Part shown: positions 1 through 6,543 of the stretch, piece by piece
Numbering within the stretch: the stretch's first letter is position 1
How the letters are laid out: each line of letters begins with the position of its first letter
The notes under the pieces: generated by a model
What the model saw: only the letters and a program-made list of their open reading frames with translations
The model's database searches: none
What the model was told of the DNA's origin: nothing
NCBI GenBank assembly: GCA_030746455.1
Contig: JASLMQ010000619.1
Coordinates: 1-6,543, forward strand
Reading direction: 5' to 3'
Length of the DNA stretch: 6,543 bases
DNA from: Candidatus Latescibacterota bacterium
Lineage (GTDB): Bacteria; Latescibacterota; UBA2968; GCA-2709665
Made by a program: the position numbers and the translations under genes

Positions 1-1109
1 CGCTGGAGGGGGAGGCCCCCTGGACGGGCTGGCGCCCGGTCCTGCTCCGTGACCGACAACCCGGCCCGAGGCCGAGGGTGCGCCTGGGCGGGGACATGGG
101 AGACGTCTGTTTGCTCTACTGGACGGATACCCACGTGCACACGACGCTTTCTACGGACGCGGAGGGCGAGGTCGATGAGCTGATCGCCTACGCGCGCGAC
201 AAGGCGCAGCTCGATTGCCTGGCCCTACAGGACAACGACAGGCACGTGATCAGCTTGATGTCCTCCGAGTACGAGCTCTCGCGTGCCTACGCTCGGCACT
301 TCCACGAAGACGGTTCGTTCGTGATGGTGCCGGGATTCGAGTGGACGTGCAAGAAACCAAGAGATCGGGTGCGCTACCACCGCTCGGTGCTAGCGCGCGA
401 CGAGTCGCTTCCGCTGATCCGCTACACCGAAGTCGATGGCGATCCCATGGATGCGCTAACGGGCTTGGCCGAGGAGCACGGTGCCCTCCTGCATGCGCAT
501 CACGAGAACTGGGTGCTGACCGACTCGCCGGCGGAGACCAACGTCGAGATCTGCTCGGGATGGCGGGTGCACATGCTGGACCCGCAGTACCTGTCGAAGG
601 TCCATGGCGTGCTCAAGTCGGGCCAGCGTATCGGGTTCATCGGGGCGAGCGATAACCACCGCCGCAATCCCGGCGTGGGCGGCGGGCTCACCGGAGTGTA
701 CGCGCGCGAACTGACGCGTGAGGCAATCCTCGAGGCGTTCCGGGCGCACCGCTGTTTCGCGACGGACGGCTCGCGGCTGGTGCTCAAGCTCTGGGTGAAC
801 GACGCCTTCATTGGGGAGGAGACATCGACCGATGGGGCGCCGGAGGTCCGGTGGGAGGCGACCTTCACGGAACCCCCTGCGACTGTGCGGCTCATTCGGG
901 ACGGGCTCTGTATTCACACGTGGCCGGTGGCGGGTTTTGAGGGATCGGGATGCTGGACCGACACGGACTGCCGGCCCGGCAAGCACTTCTACTACCTGGC
1001 CGCGGAGCAGGCCTCTCCCTGGCGGCACTACCCGTCGACCGTCGCCGTGGCGCGTGGACCGCGCGGATGGACGAGTCCAATATGGGTGGAGCGGAAGGAC
1101 AAAGCCTAA
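1..1109 (+). CDS. CehA/McbA-type PHP-domain metallohydrolase, 5'-partial
   Basis: The frame is open from base 3 with no stop, and the residues before the first candidate starts (GTG 78, ATG 96) read like real protein (APWTGWRPVLLRDR), so the gene probably begins outside the window. Numbering from GTG 78, a PHP-type metal site is visible: TDTHVH (H19, H21), QDND (52-54) where PHP proteins usually carry TDHD, GFEW (E88), HAHHEN (139-144) and GASDNH (D192, H194). The stretch GGLTGVYARELTREAILEAF followed by RCFATDGSR is typical of CehA/McbA metallohydrolases. Residues from about 255 look like a C-terminal beta-sandwich ending in WTSPIWV, a common tail in this group. Such enzymes are metal-dependent hydrolases of phosphoesters or other esters; the substrate here is unknown. 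No signal peptide can be judged because the N-terminus is missing. A 136-bp gap follows before the aminotransferase. The family call is firm; the specific reaction is not known. Confidence 0.85.
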   Translation, partial: LEGEAPWTGWRPVLLRDRQPGPRPRVRLGGDMGDVCLLYWTDTHVHTTLSTDAEGEVDELIAYARDKAQLDCLALQDNDRHVISLMSSEYELSRAYARHFHEDGSFVMVPGFEWTCKKPRDRVRYHRSVLARDESLPLIRYTEVDGDPMDALTGLAEEHGALLHAHHENWVLTDSPAETNVEICSGWRVHMLDPQYLSKVHGVLKSGQRIGFIGASDNHRRNPGVGGGLTGVYARELTREAILEAFRAHRCFATDGSRLVLKLWVNDAFIGEETSTDGAPEVRWEATFTEPPATVRLIRDGLCIHTWPVAGFEGSGCWTDTDCRPGKHFYYLAAEQASPWRHYPSTVAVARGPRGWTSPIWVERKDKA

Positions 1110-1230
1110 GCAGGGATGACAGGCTGCACCGGATCGCGGCAAGACCACGCTGCTCCGGACGGCGCCGACAGCTAACGACGAATCGCTGGAAGGGGTCCAA
1201 GGCTGAGCTCATCCTGCAGATCGAGCACAA

Positions 1231-1237
1231 GAGGAGG
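1231..1237 (+). promoter_or_regulatory. Ribosome binding site of the aminotransferase gene
   Basis: GAGGAGG lies 8 bases before the ATG at 1246. It is a near-consensus Shine-Dalgarno sequence and fixes this start. Confidence 0.8.
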
Positions 1238-1245
1238 CTACTGGG

Positions 1246-2532
1246 ATGGCTGATGAACTCGCAGTACTTGGTGGACCGAAGGCGATTTCGGTCGACACGT
1301 CGGAGCAGTGGCCGCGTCCGGTGGAAGAGCAAAAGGCGGCGGTGTGCCAGGTGATCGAAGAAGGCACCCTCTCGGGCGCTGGGCGAGGTGTGCCCAAAGA
1401 ATTCGAGGATCGGTTCCGGGAATACATTGGGTGCAAGTACGTACTCACGACGAGTCACGGGCACTCGGCAATCGCGAGCGGGTTCTTTGCCGCCGGGCTG
1501 GGGCCGGGAGATGAGTTCATTACCCCCACCATCGGCTACATCGGCAGCTACGCCGGTGCGTTGCACTTGGGGGCAACGCCCGTCTTCTGCGAGATCGATC
1601 CAGATACGCTTCTGATGGATCCGGCGGACGCGGAGGCGCGGATCACACGGAAGACCCGGGTGCTCGCGCCCATCCATTCGTGTGGCCGGGTGTGCGATAT
1701 GGACGCCCTTCTCGGGCTGGCCGAGAAGCACGACCTCGTAGTTGTGGAGGACGCCGCCCACGCTCACGGCAGCGAGTGGGGCGGCGTGAAGATCGGGAAC
1801 GTGGGGCACATCGCCTGCTTCAGCATGCAGGGATCAATCCCAGGAGGCAAGCCGGTCGCCGGCGGAGAGGCGGGCATTGTGGCCACCAACGACCGCGAGC
1901 TGTACGAACGAGCCCTGATCTATTGCCACCTGCACCGCCCAGGTGCTTTGGAGGAGTTGACGAACCCGGTATACAAGCAATTGGAGCCACAGCTTCTCGG
2001 CTGGAAGTGGCGAGCCCATCCGCTGGCTATGGCCCTCGGGCTGGTGTCGCTGAAGTACCTGCCGTATCGTCTGGAACACCTTGCCGCCAACCGTGAGGCC
2101 CTGTTCGAGCGGATTTGGGGGCTCCCGGGCATCCGTCCTGTGCGCGACTATACCAAAGCCAAGGGCGTTGAGCTCTTCGGGGGGATCAAGCTGGTGTACG
2201 ACGCCGAGGAACTGGGCGGCTTACCTGCCTCCAAGTTCGTTGAGGCTATGCAGGCAGAGGGTGCGTCGATTCGGCTGGGCTTCGGGGTCCACCACCTGGA
2301 GCACGTTCGCTCCCTGTATACGCGCGATCTGCCCGGGCTCTGGGGACCGGGCCACATTGGCCCGGCCGACGTGCCTCTGCCGCGCTACAAGATGGGGGAC
2401 TTCCCCGTTTCCGAGAGCATGCCCGAGAGGGTGATGTCGTTCAAGGGGCACATCAACGCCGCCGACGGCTTCATCGAGCAATTCGCGACGGCCTTCAGGA
2501 AGGTGATCCACCAGCACAGGAAGCTGCTGTAG
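1246..2532 (+). CDS. DegT/DnrJ/EryC1/StrS family PLP-dependent aminotransferase
   Basis: A 428-residue protein, full length for the family and probably cytoplasmic. It opens with LAVLGGPKAI, as in many sugar and inosose aminotransferases of this group. GTLSGAG (40-46) and the phosphate-binding segment TTSHGHSAI (68-76) follow. VVEDAAHAHG (166-175) carries D169, expected to contact the PLP ring nitrogen. K202, in GKPVAGGEAG, is the likely Schiff-base lysine. Between FSMQGS and this lysine there are four extra residues (IPGG) compared with the usual FSxQxxK spacing, while the distance from lysine to the GGE (206-208) is normal. Family members transfer an amino group, usually from Glu or Gln, to a keto-sugar or keto-cyclitol; some relatives are dehydratases. 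The substrate here is unknown. ATG 1246 is chosen because of the GAGGAGG site before it. It sits among catabolic hydrolase and lyase genes, so a role in amino-sugar turnover or synthesis is possible but inferred. Confidence 0.93.
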   Translation: MADELAVLGGPKAISVDTSEQWPRPVEEQKAAVCQVIEEGTLSGAGRGVPKEFEDRFREYIGCKYVLTTSHGHSAIASGFFAAGLGPGDEFITPTIGYIGSYAGALHLGATPVFCEIDPDTLLMDPADAEARITRKTRVLAPIHSCGRVCDMDALLGLAEKHDLVVVEDAAHAHGSEWGGVKIGNVGHIACFSMQGSIPGGKPVAGGEAGIVATNDRELYERALIYCHLHRPGALEELTNPVYKQLEPQLLGWKWRAHPLAMALGLVSLKYLPYRLEHLAANREALFERIWGLPGIRPVRDYTKAKGVELFGGIKLVYDAEELGGLPASKFVEAMQAEGASIRLGFGVHHLEHVRSLYTRDLPGLWGPGHIGPADVPLPRYKMGDFPVSESMPERVMSFKGHINAADGFIEQFATAFRKVIHQHRKLL

Positions 2533-2614
2533 GCCCTAGGCGGTGGGCCGCAGATTGGGGCCAATAGGCAGGCAAGAGAGCCTATACCACATGTAATGCG
2601 CAGGAAGATGCATT
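2532..2614. other. Weak inverted repeats between aminotransferase and amidohydrolase genes
   Basis: The 148-bp gap (2533-2680) holds three short inverted repeats. GGCCC 2532-2536 pairs with GGGCC 2545-2549 across an 8-base loop. ATAGGC 2564-2569 pairs with GCCTAT 2580-2585 across a 10-base loop. AATGC 2595-2599 pairs with GCATT 2610-2614 across a 10-base loop. None is followed by a T tract, so a classical intrinsic terminator is not supported. They may be attenuator-like, regulatory or chance. No clear -35/-10 promoter was recognised. Confidence 0.25.
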
Positions 2615-2665
2615 GTGACTCATCCGGTATCCAGGACTGATCTTTCCACAAACCCAGATAGAAAC

Positions 2666-2673
2666 GAGAGGAG
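2666..2673 (+). promoter_or_regulatory. Ribosome binding site of the amidohydrolase gene
   Basis: GAGAGGAG ends 7 bases before ATG 2681 and decides that start. The ATG at 2674 is in another frame and too close to the site. Confidence 0.75.
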
Positions 2674-2680
2674 ATGACTC

Positions 2681-3535
2681 ATGCTGATCGATGCACACAA
2701 CCACCCGAACTGGTGGGGGCACAACGCAACGAAGACCCTTAAGAACATGGACGACAACGGCATCGACAAGATGTGGCTGCTCTCGTGGGAGTGCCCGCAA
2801 CAGGACTACATGCCGAGCACGAACGCCCATCTGCCGATCGGCAACGTGGCGGTGCCGTTCGAGGACGTGCTCCAGGTGGGGCGGGAGGCGCCCGACCGCT
2901 TCGTGATGGGCTACATTCCCCATCCGAAGCGACCCGATGCGATCGACCGGCTTCGCGCGGCGGTGGACATCCACGGGGTCCGCGTGGCGGGAGAGCTGAA
3001 GGTGCGGCTGCAGTTCGACGACCCGGACTCGATCCGGCTCTACCAGGTCTGCGGGGAGCTGGGGTTGCCGGTGACGATCCACCTGCAATACCCGGGCTCC
3101 GGGACGAGAGGGTACCCCTGGCCGAACTGGTGGTACGGCGGCAGCATCGAGGCGCTCGAGCGCGCGATTGTGGCGTGCCCGGATACGATCTTCATCGGAC
3201 ACGCTCAGGGCTTCTGGGCGAACGTCTCCGGCGACGGCAAGGCCGAGCAGGAAGACTATCCCAAGGGACCGGTGGTACCGGGCGGGAAGACCGTCGAGAT
3301 GATGCGGAAGTACGACACGCTCTATGCCGACCTGTCCGCCGGTTCCGCGATGGGCGCTATCTCGCGTGATCCGGAGTTCGGTAAGGGCTTCCTGATCGAG
3401 TTCCAGGACCGATTGCTCTTCGCGCGAGACCAGTTCCACATGGAGCTGATGGATTTCCTGAAGGGACTGGAGCTTCCCGAGGAGGCGTTCGAGAAGATCG
3501 CCTACAAGAACGCCAAGGGGCTCGTCGGGGACTGA
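2681..3535 (+). CDS. Amidohydrolase family protein (amidohydrolase-2-like TIM barrel)
   Basis: A 284-residue protein, of usual length for the amidohydrolase-2 group (relatives include ACMSD-type decarboxylases and lactonases). It starts with the metal-binding HxH motif in IDAHNHP (H6, H8). Other likely active-site residues are in GELKVR (E105 or K107), VTIHLQ (H134), FIGHAQ (H174) and RLLFARD (D250). The last motif is usually GTD or GSD, so the ARD form is unusual. The segment between H174 and about residue 205 is rich in charged and Gly/Pro residues and may be a loop over the active site. The C-terminus (PEEAFEKIAYKNAKGLVGD) matches the typical final helix in which the family returns to an N-A-x-x-L pattern. 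No signal peptide is seen, so it is probably cytoplasmic. Expected chemistry is hydrolysis or decarboxylation of a small carboxylated or lactone substrate; the exact one is unknown. It ends 4 bases before the heparinase-like gene, which suggests co-transcription. Confidence 0.88.
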   Translation: MLIDAHNHPNWWGHNATKTLKNMDDNGIDKMWLLSWECPQQDYMPSTNAHLPIGNVAVPFEDVLQVGREAPDRFVMGYIPHPKRPDAIDRLRAAVDIHGVRVAGELKVRLQFDDPDSIRLYQVCGELGLPVTIHLQYPGSGTRGYPWPNWWYGGSIEALERAIVACPDTIFIGHAQGFWANVSGDGKAEQEDYPKGPVVPGGKTVEMMRKYDTLYADLSAGSAMGAISRDPEFGKGFLIEFQDRLLFARDQFHMELMDFLKGLELPEEAFEKIAYKNAKGLVGD

Positions 3536-3539
3536 CATC

Positions 3540-6191
3540 GTGTCGCATCCGATCTACAGGGCCGATCTCTCCGACGCCGAGGTGAGGGACCGGGAGCGGG
3601 CCGTCGCTCCGTTGATGGCGATGCCCGAGGCGGAGATGGTCGCCATCGTGCCGGACCGGACGGGGTTCCTGTTCGTGGGATGCCCCAACTGCGACGGTGG
3701 GGCGCAGGAAGGACAGCTGGGCTGGACGGTTGCTGACCCCAATCGAGTGACGTGCCAGTACTGCGACATGGTGTTCCCCAACGAGCAGTACCCCGAGGAC
3801 CAATCGCTGTTGGTCGTCAACCCCGTGGGAGAGGAGGTCGAGTACCCGTACTGGGAAAACGACAGCGGGTACAGACACTTCTTCAGCGCAAAGGCCTGGC
3901 GGCAGGCACGGGTCTACCTCGCCACCTGGACCCAGATGCTGGGCGAGCTCTATCAGGCAACGGGCGACAGGGACTATGCGCGTCGTGCGGTGCTGATTCT
4001 GGATGCGTTTGCGCGCTACTATCCGGGCTTCATTGTGAGCGAAGACCGGGCATTCGTCCAGAAGGGTTTCGCGCTGGAGCCGCCGTACCCCATCCACGGC
4101 GGGAAATGGGGCCGATGGCACCCGGACGAGATGCCGTCCGACCTGGTCTTCGCGTACGACGCCGTATGCGACAGTGGTGAACTGGAGCGGCTGTCGGACG
4201 AAGTCGGGATGGAGGTGAGGGCTCGGATCGAGAACGACCTCTTCCGGGCAGTGGTCCGGCACGAGGGCAACTACCCGCCTACATACGATAACATGAGCCC
4301 GCGCATCTGCCTGGGCTATGCGGTAATCGGGCGTGTTCTAGGCGATGCCTCCCTGGTCTACGAGGCGGTCCGGCGGTCCAAAGGGCTGTTCGAGCTCCGG
4401 TTCTTCCTCGACGGCATGTGGTGCGAGGGAAGCCTGGGCTACCACCGCGCCGCGGTGCAGCGAGGGATGGGCCGGGTATTCGATGCCCTACGGAGCCATT
4501 CGGACCCTCCTCGTTACGTAGACGGTACCGATGGCGCGCGCTTCGAGAACCTGGACCTTGAACGGGACGTCTCGAACGTGGCTCGTGCGCAGCAGCTCCT
4601 CGAGGACTGCCGATATCCCGATGGACGGCTGCTCCCCATCCATGACTGCAACTGTTCGTACGACGATGTGCTCGTTCCCCTGCGATCAGCCTCACGGCTG
4701 CTGACCGGCTATGGCCACGCCTGGCTGGGTGCCGGCGAGGGCGCGAGCCAGATCCAGGCCCATCTCCACTTCTCGGGCGGCTACGGGCACGAGCACGCAG
4801 ACAACCTGAGCCTGGCGCTCTTCGCGAAGGGCCACGAGCTGCTGTCGGATCTGGGGTACACCCACACTCGCGGGCGGGCCTGGGCGACGAGTACGCTGTG
4901 CCACAACACGGTCGTGATCGACGAGGAGGAGCAGTTCACAAGGAACGAGCGTCCGAAGTGGAAGGATCGTCGGGCGTTCGTGGAGAGGCCGACGGACGGA
5001 TGTCTCACGGCCTTCGAGACCCGGCACGGTGCGGTCCAGTGGATGTCGGCCAGCGCGGAGCGGGCCTACCCGGGTCGAGCGCGCGTCTACGAGCGGACGG
5101 TGTTCCTTATCGATGCAGGCGAGCCCAACTCATACGTCGTCGACCTGTTTCGCGTGGAGGGGGGATCCCAGCACGACTGGGTGATCCATGGCAACGCCGA
5201 CCTCGATAGCCACGCGGAGGTCAGCGTGCCTCTGGAGTCCTATGGGGAGCACCTTCTACCCGGCGTCGAGGTCCGGCACCCTGAGAACGAGCGGGACCGT
5301 GGCGATGCGGATGGGCGCAACCCAAACTACGCCTGCTTCCAGAACGTTCAACACGGCCAAGCAGAGGGCGACTGTGTGGTGACGTTCAGGTTCGACGCCA
5401 CGCTTACGGGGTTGCGGTCGCACCTGCCTGGGCCGCAAGATGCAGAGGCATTCCTCGGTGACGCCCCCTCGATCCGGCGCGCCGAAGAGAATGACGCGCT
5501 CGTCGATCGCGATCGAATGCCGATCTTCATGGCCCGTCGGCAAGGAAAGGCGCAGTTGTGCAGCGCCTTCGCCGCGATCCACGAGCCGTTCGAGAAGGAA
5601 GGATGGATCCGGCGGGTCGCCCGAATCTGCACTGAGGAGGAGTCGGACGCAGTGGCGCTCCAGGTCGATCACAACGGGGTGACGGACCACGTCGTTCACC
5701 GGGTGTCGCCGGGCAACCGTGTGCTGCAGGCTGGTGATCTGGCACTGGAAGGCGAGGTCGGTTTCGTCCGTGAACGAGACGGCGTCGCCGAGATGATGGG
5801 GCTGTGGGGCGGGACGCGGCTGCGTTGGCGGGACCAGGAGATCGAGGCCGGTGGCGTCCTCGAGACTGAGGTGCAGCGCACGCTTCGGGAGGAGGACGGC
5901 GACGGCTGTAACGGACTGGTGGTGGACAGAGATCTGCCTGACGCAGACGCGCTGATTGGCGCGACCGTCGTCGTGACCTTCGGCGATGGCTCGACACTGG
6001 CGTATGTGGTGAAGGAAGCCCAAACGGTTGGGGGAGAGAGCTGCCTGGTCCTGGATGGCGATCCCGGCGTCGCGGTGGATCAGGAAGGGGCACGTCACCT
6101 GTTCTTCCCGCTTCGGGATATCCTTGGACGCGTTGGATGTCGTATCCGAACGTCATCGCTTGTCACGATCGACAGGCCAAAACAAGACTAA
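3540..6191 (+). CDS. Heparinase II/III family protein, leaderless
   Basis: An 883-residue protein related to polysaccharide lyases of the heparinase II/III and alginate-lyase type, which cleave uronic-acid-containing chains by beta-elimination. A zinc-ribbon-like pair, CPNC (48-51) and CQYC (72-75), lies near the N-terminus. A mainly helical region (about 110-390) holds NMSPR (N251) and GYH (Y301, H302). The C-terminal heparinase domain has GHEHADNLSL (416-425), GHELLSDLGY and LCHNTVVID (453-461). By analogy with heparinase III (Asn, Tyr, His), N251, Y301 and H417 are candidate catalytic residues; this is inference. A last strand-rich part (about 790-883) looks like an added beta domain. The start is GTG 3540, four bases after the amidohydrolase stop, with only a weak GGGG (3527-3530) as ribosome site, so translation may be coupled. 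The paralogous gene downstream aligns from residue 3 onward, which supports this start. No signal peptide is visible, so a cytoplasmic role on oligosaccharides is likely. The exact substrate cannot be read. Confidence 0.88.
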   Translation: MSHPIYRADLSDAEVRDRERAVAPLMAMPEAEMVAIVPDRTGFLFVGCPNCDGGAQEGQLGWTVADPNRVTCQYCDMVFPNEQYPEDQSLLVVNPVGEEVEYPYWENDSGYRHFFSAKAWRQARVYLATWTQMLGELYQATGDRDYARRAVLILDAFARYYPGFIVSEDRAFVQKGFALEPPYPIHGGKWGRWHPDEMPSDLVFAYDAVCDSGELERLSDEVGMEVRARIENDLFRAVVRHEGNYPPTYDNMSPRICLGYAVIGRVLGDASLVYEAVRRSKGLFELRFFLDGMWCEGSLGYHRAAVQRGMGRVFDALRSHSDPPRYVDGTDGARFENLDLERDVSNVARAQQLLEDCRYPDGRLLPIHDCNCSYDDVLVPLRSASRLLTGYGHAWLGAGEGASQIQAHLHFSGGYGHEHADNLSLALFAKGHELLSDLGYTHTRGRAWATSTLCHNTVVIDEEEQFTRNERPKWKDRRAFVERPTDGCLTAFETRHGAVQWMSASAERAYPGRARVYERTVFLIDAGEPNSYVVDLFRVEGGSQHDWVIHGNADLDSHAEVSVPLESYGEHLLPGVEVRHPENERDRGDADGRNPNYACFQNVQHGQAEGDCVVTFRFDATLTGLRSHLPGPQDAEAFLGDAPSIRRAEENDALVDRDRMPIFMARRQGKAQLCSAFAAIHEPFEKEGWIRRVARICTEEESDAVALQVDHNGVTDHVVHRVSPGNRVLQAGDLALEGEVGFVRERDGVAEMMGLWGGTRLRWRDQEIEAGGVLETEVQRTLREEDGDGCNGLVVDRDLPDADALIGATVVVTFGDGSTLAYVVKEAQTVGGESCLVLDGDPGVAVDQEGARHLFFPLRDILGRVGCRIRTSSLVTIDRPKQD

Positions 6192-6202
6192 CAAAGCGGA
6201 AC

Positions 6203-6232
6203 CACAGATGAACGCAGATACACACCGATGGG
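6203..6232 (+). repeat. Three imperfect 10-bp repeats at the start of the last gene
   Basis: Three adjoining 10-base units, CACAGATGAA, CGCAGATACA and CACCGATGGG, share C-x-C-x-GAT with GAT at the same offset (6207-6209, 6217-6219, 6227-6229). The tract resembles CCACAGATGAACACAGAT-type dispersed repeats that I recall from many environmental bacterial genomes; that link is from memory and not checked. It covers the presumed ATG (6208) of the next gene. Confidence 0.5.
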
Positions 6233-6543
6233 AAGCTAGAACCGGTAGCCAGGCCAACCTGAGCTGCCCAAGGCGCAGGGCGTGGAGAGGTACGGCTGTA
6301 CTAATGGTCACTTGGCTCATCGTGGGTACTGTGGGACCGTCCCAGGCCGGTGGATCGGCCGAGGTGAAGCACCCGGTCTATCTGGTCGAGCAGACCGAGA
6401 AGGGGATCAGACGGCTGAAGAACCGGGTGAAGCCCATCATGGCCATGTCCGAGGAGGAGATGGTGGCGCTGGTTCCCGATCGGAACGGGTTCCGGTTCAT
6501 GGGGTGCCCCGCGTGCGACGAGGGAACGCAGGAGGGACAGCTC
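6208..6543 (+). CDS. Exported heparinase II/III-like paralogue, 3'-partial
   Basis: The frame from ATG 6208 is open for 112 codons to the window edge. Residues 21-48 look like a signal peptide: a basic PRRRAWRG, a hydrophobic TAVLMVTWLIVGTVG, then SQA-GG as a possible signal peptidase I site. There is no typical twin-arginine or lipobox motif. Residues 55-112 align without gaps to residues 3-60 of the preceding protein, with 32 of 58 identical, including PIMAM, MVALVPDRNGF and GCPAC, the first half of the zinc-ribbon-like motif. It is therefore most likely a second heparinase II/III-type lyase, secreted or periplasmic. The catalytic domains lie outside the window. The start is uncertain: the n-region would be about 28 residues, the ATG lies inside a repeat, and the upstream GCGGA (6196-6200) is a weak ribosome site. 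ATG 6304 is an alternative but leaves a hydrophobic segment without basic residues. Confidence 0.75.
   Translation, partial: MNADTHRWEARTGSQANLSCPRRRAWRGTAVLMVTWLIVGTVGPSQAGGSAEVKHPVYLVEQTEKGIRRLKNRVKPIMAMSEEEMVALVPDRNGFRFMGCPACDEGTQEGQL

Noticed and set aside
1129..1158. CCGGA...TCCGG inverted repeat after the first gene
   Set aside because: Five base pairs with a 20-base loop and no T tract do not support a terminator.
950..1354. 134-codon + strand frame bridging the first two genes
   Set aside because: It is mostly out of frame inside the two real genes, is very Arg-rich and has no recognisable motif, so the 1110-1245 gap is left without a gene.
892..1809. 305-codon open frame on the - strand
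   Set aside because: It spans the end of one clear gene and the start of another in antisense, and its translation shows no recognisable motif.
2582..3538. 318-codon open frame on the - strand
   Set aside because: It lies antisense to the amidohydrolase, which has family motifs and a ribosome site. The antisense protein is low-complexity, rich in Arg, Val, His and Pro, as expected from GC-rich shadow frames.
3357..4262. 301-codon open frame on the - strand
   Set aside because: It is antisense to the amidohydrolase and heparinase-like genes and has no domain signature.
5256..6098. 280-codon open frame on the - strand
   Set aside because: It is a shadow of the heparinase-like coding sequence, with no family motif.
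6266..6290. Twin-arginine signal in PRRRAWRG
   Set aside because: The S/T-R-R-x-F-L-K pattern is not met, so an ordinary Sec-type leader is the simpler reading.
6280..6303. GGAGAGG before ATG 6304 as the ribosome site of the last gene
   Set aside because: The 13-base spacing is long, and this start would leave the hydrophobic leader without its basic residues, so it is kept only as an alternative.

Overview
The window is a GC-rich (about 60-65% by eye) bacterial chromosome segment. Five genes all read on the + strand, with short gaps between them. The mix is a CehA/McbA-type PHP metallohydrolase, a DegT-family aminotransferase, a TIM-barrel amidohydrolase and two heparinase II/III-type proteins. 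I associate this mix with environmental bacteria that hold large sets of polysaccharide-degrading genes, such as Planctomycetota, Verrucomicrobiota, Armatimonadota, Latescibacterota or Poribacteria. That assignment is inference: there is no rRNA or other phylogenetic marker here.

Layout. Positions 1-1109 hold the 3' part of a PHP-domain metallohydrolase whose frame stays open to the left window edge. A 136-bp gap leads to the DegT/DnrJ/EryC1/StrS aminotransferase (1246-2532), which has a strong ribosome binding site. A 148-bp gap with three weak inverted repeats leads to an amidohydrolase-2-like protein (2681-3535), also with a good ribosome binding site. Four bases after its stop, a GTG codon opens an 883-residue heparinase II/III-like protein (3540-6191). 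Sixteen bases later a fifth gene starts (6208) and runs off the right edge. Its visible part is a signal-peptide-like segment followed by a region about 55% identical to the N-terminus of the preceding heparinase-like protein, so the two are tandem paralogues.

How the genes may work together (inference). The exported paralogue could cleave a uronic-acid-containing polysaccharide outside the cytoplasm, and the leaderless copy could process oligosaccharides inside the cell. The amidohydrolase and PHP enzyme would act on smaller products, such as lactones, esters, amides or phosphates. The aminotransferase would act on a keto-sugar or build an amino sugar. The substrate cannot be read from the sequence. 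No tRNA, rRNA, CRISPR array, insertion sequence, transposase or convincing intrinsic terminator was seen. A 10-bp-period repeat tract covers the apparent start of the last gene and resembles a dispersed repeat type I recall from environmental genomes.
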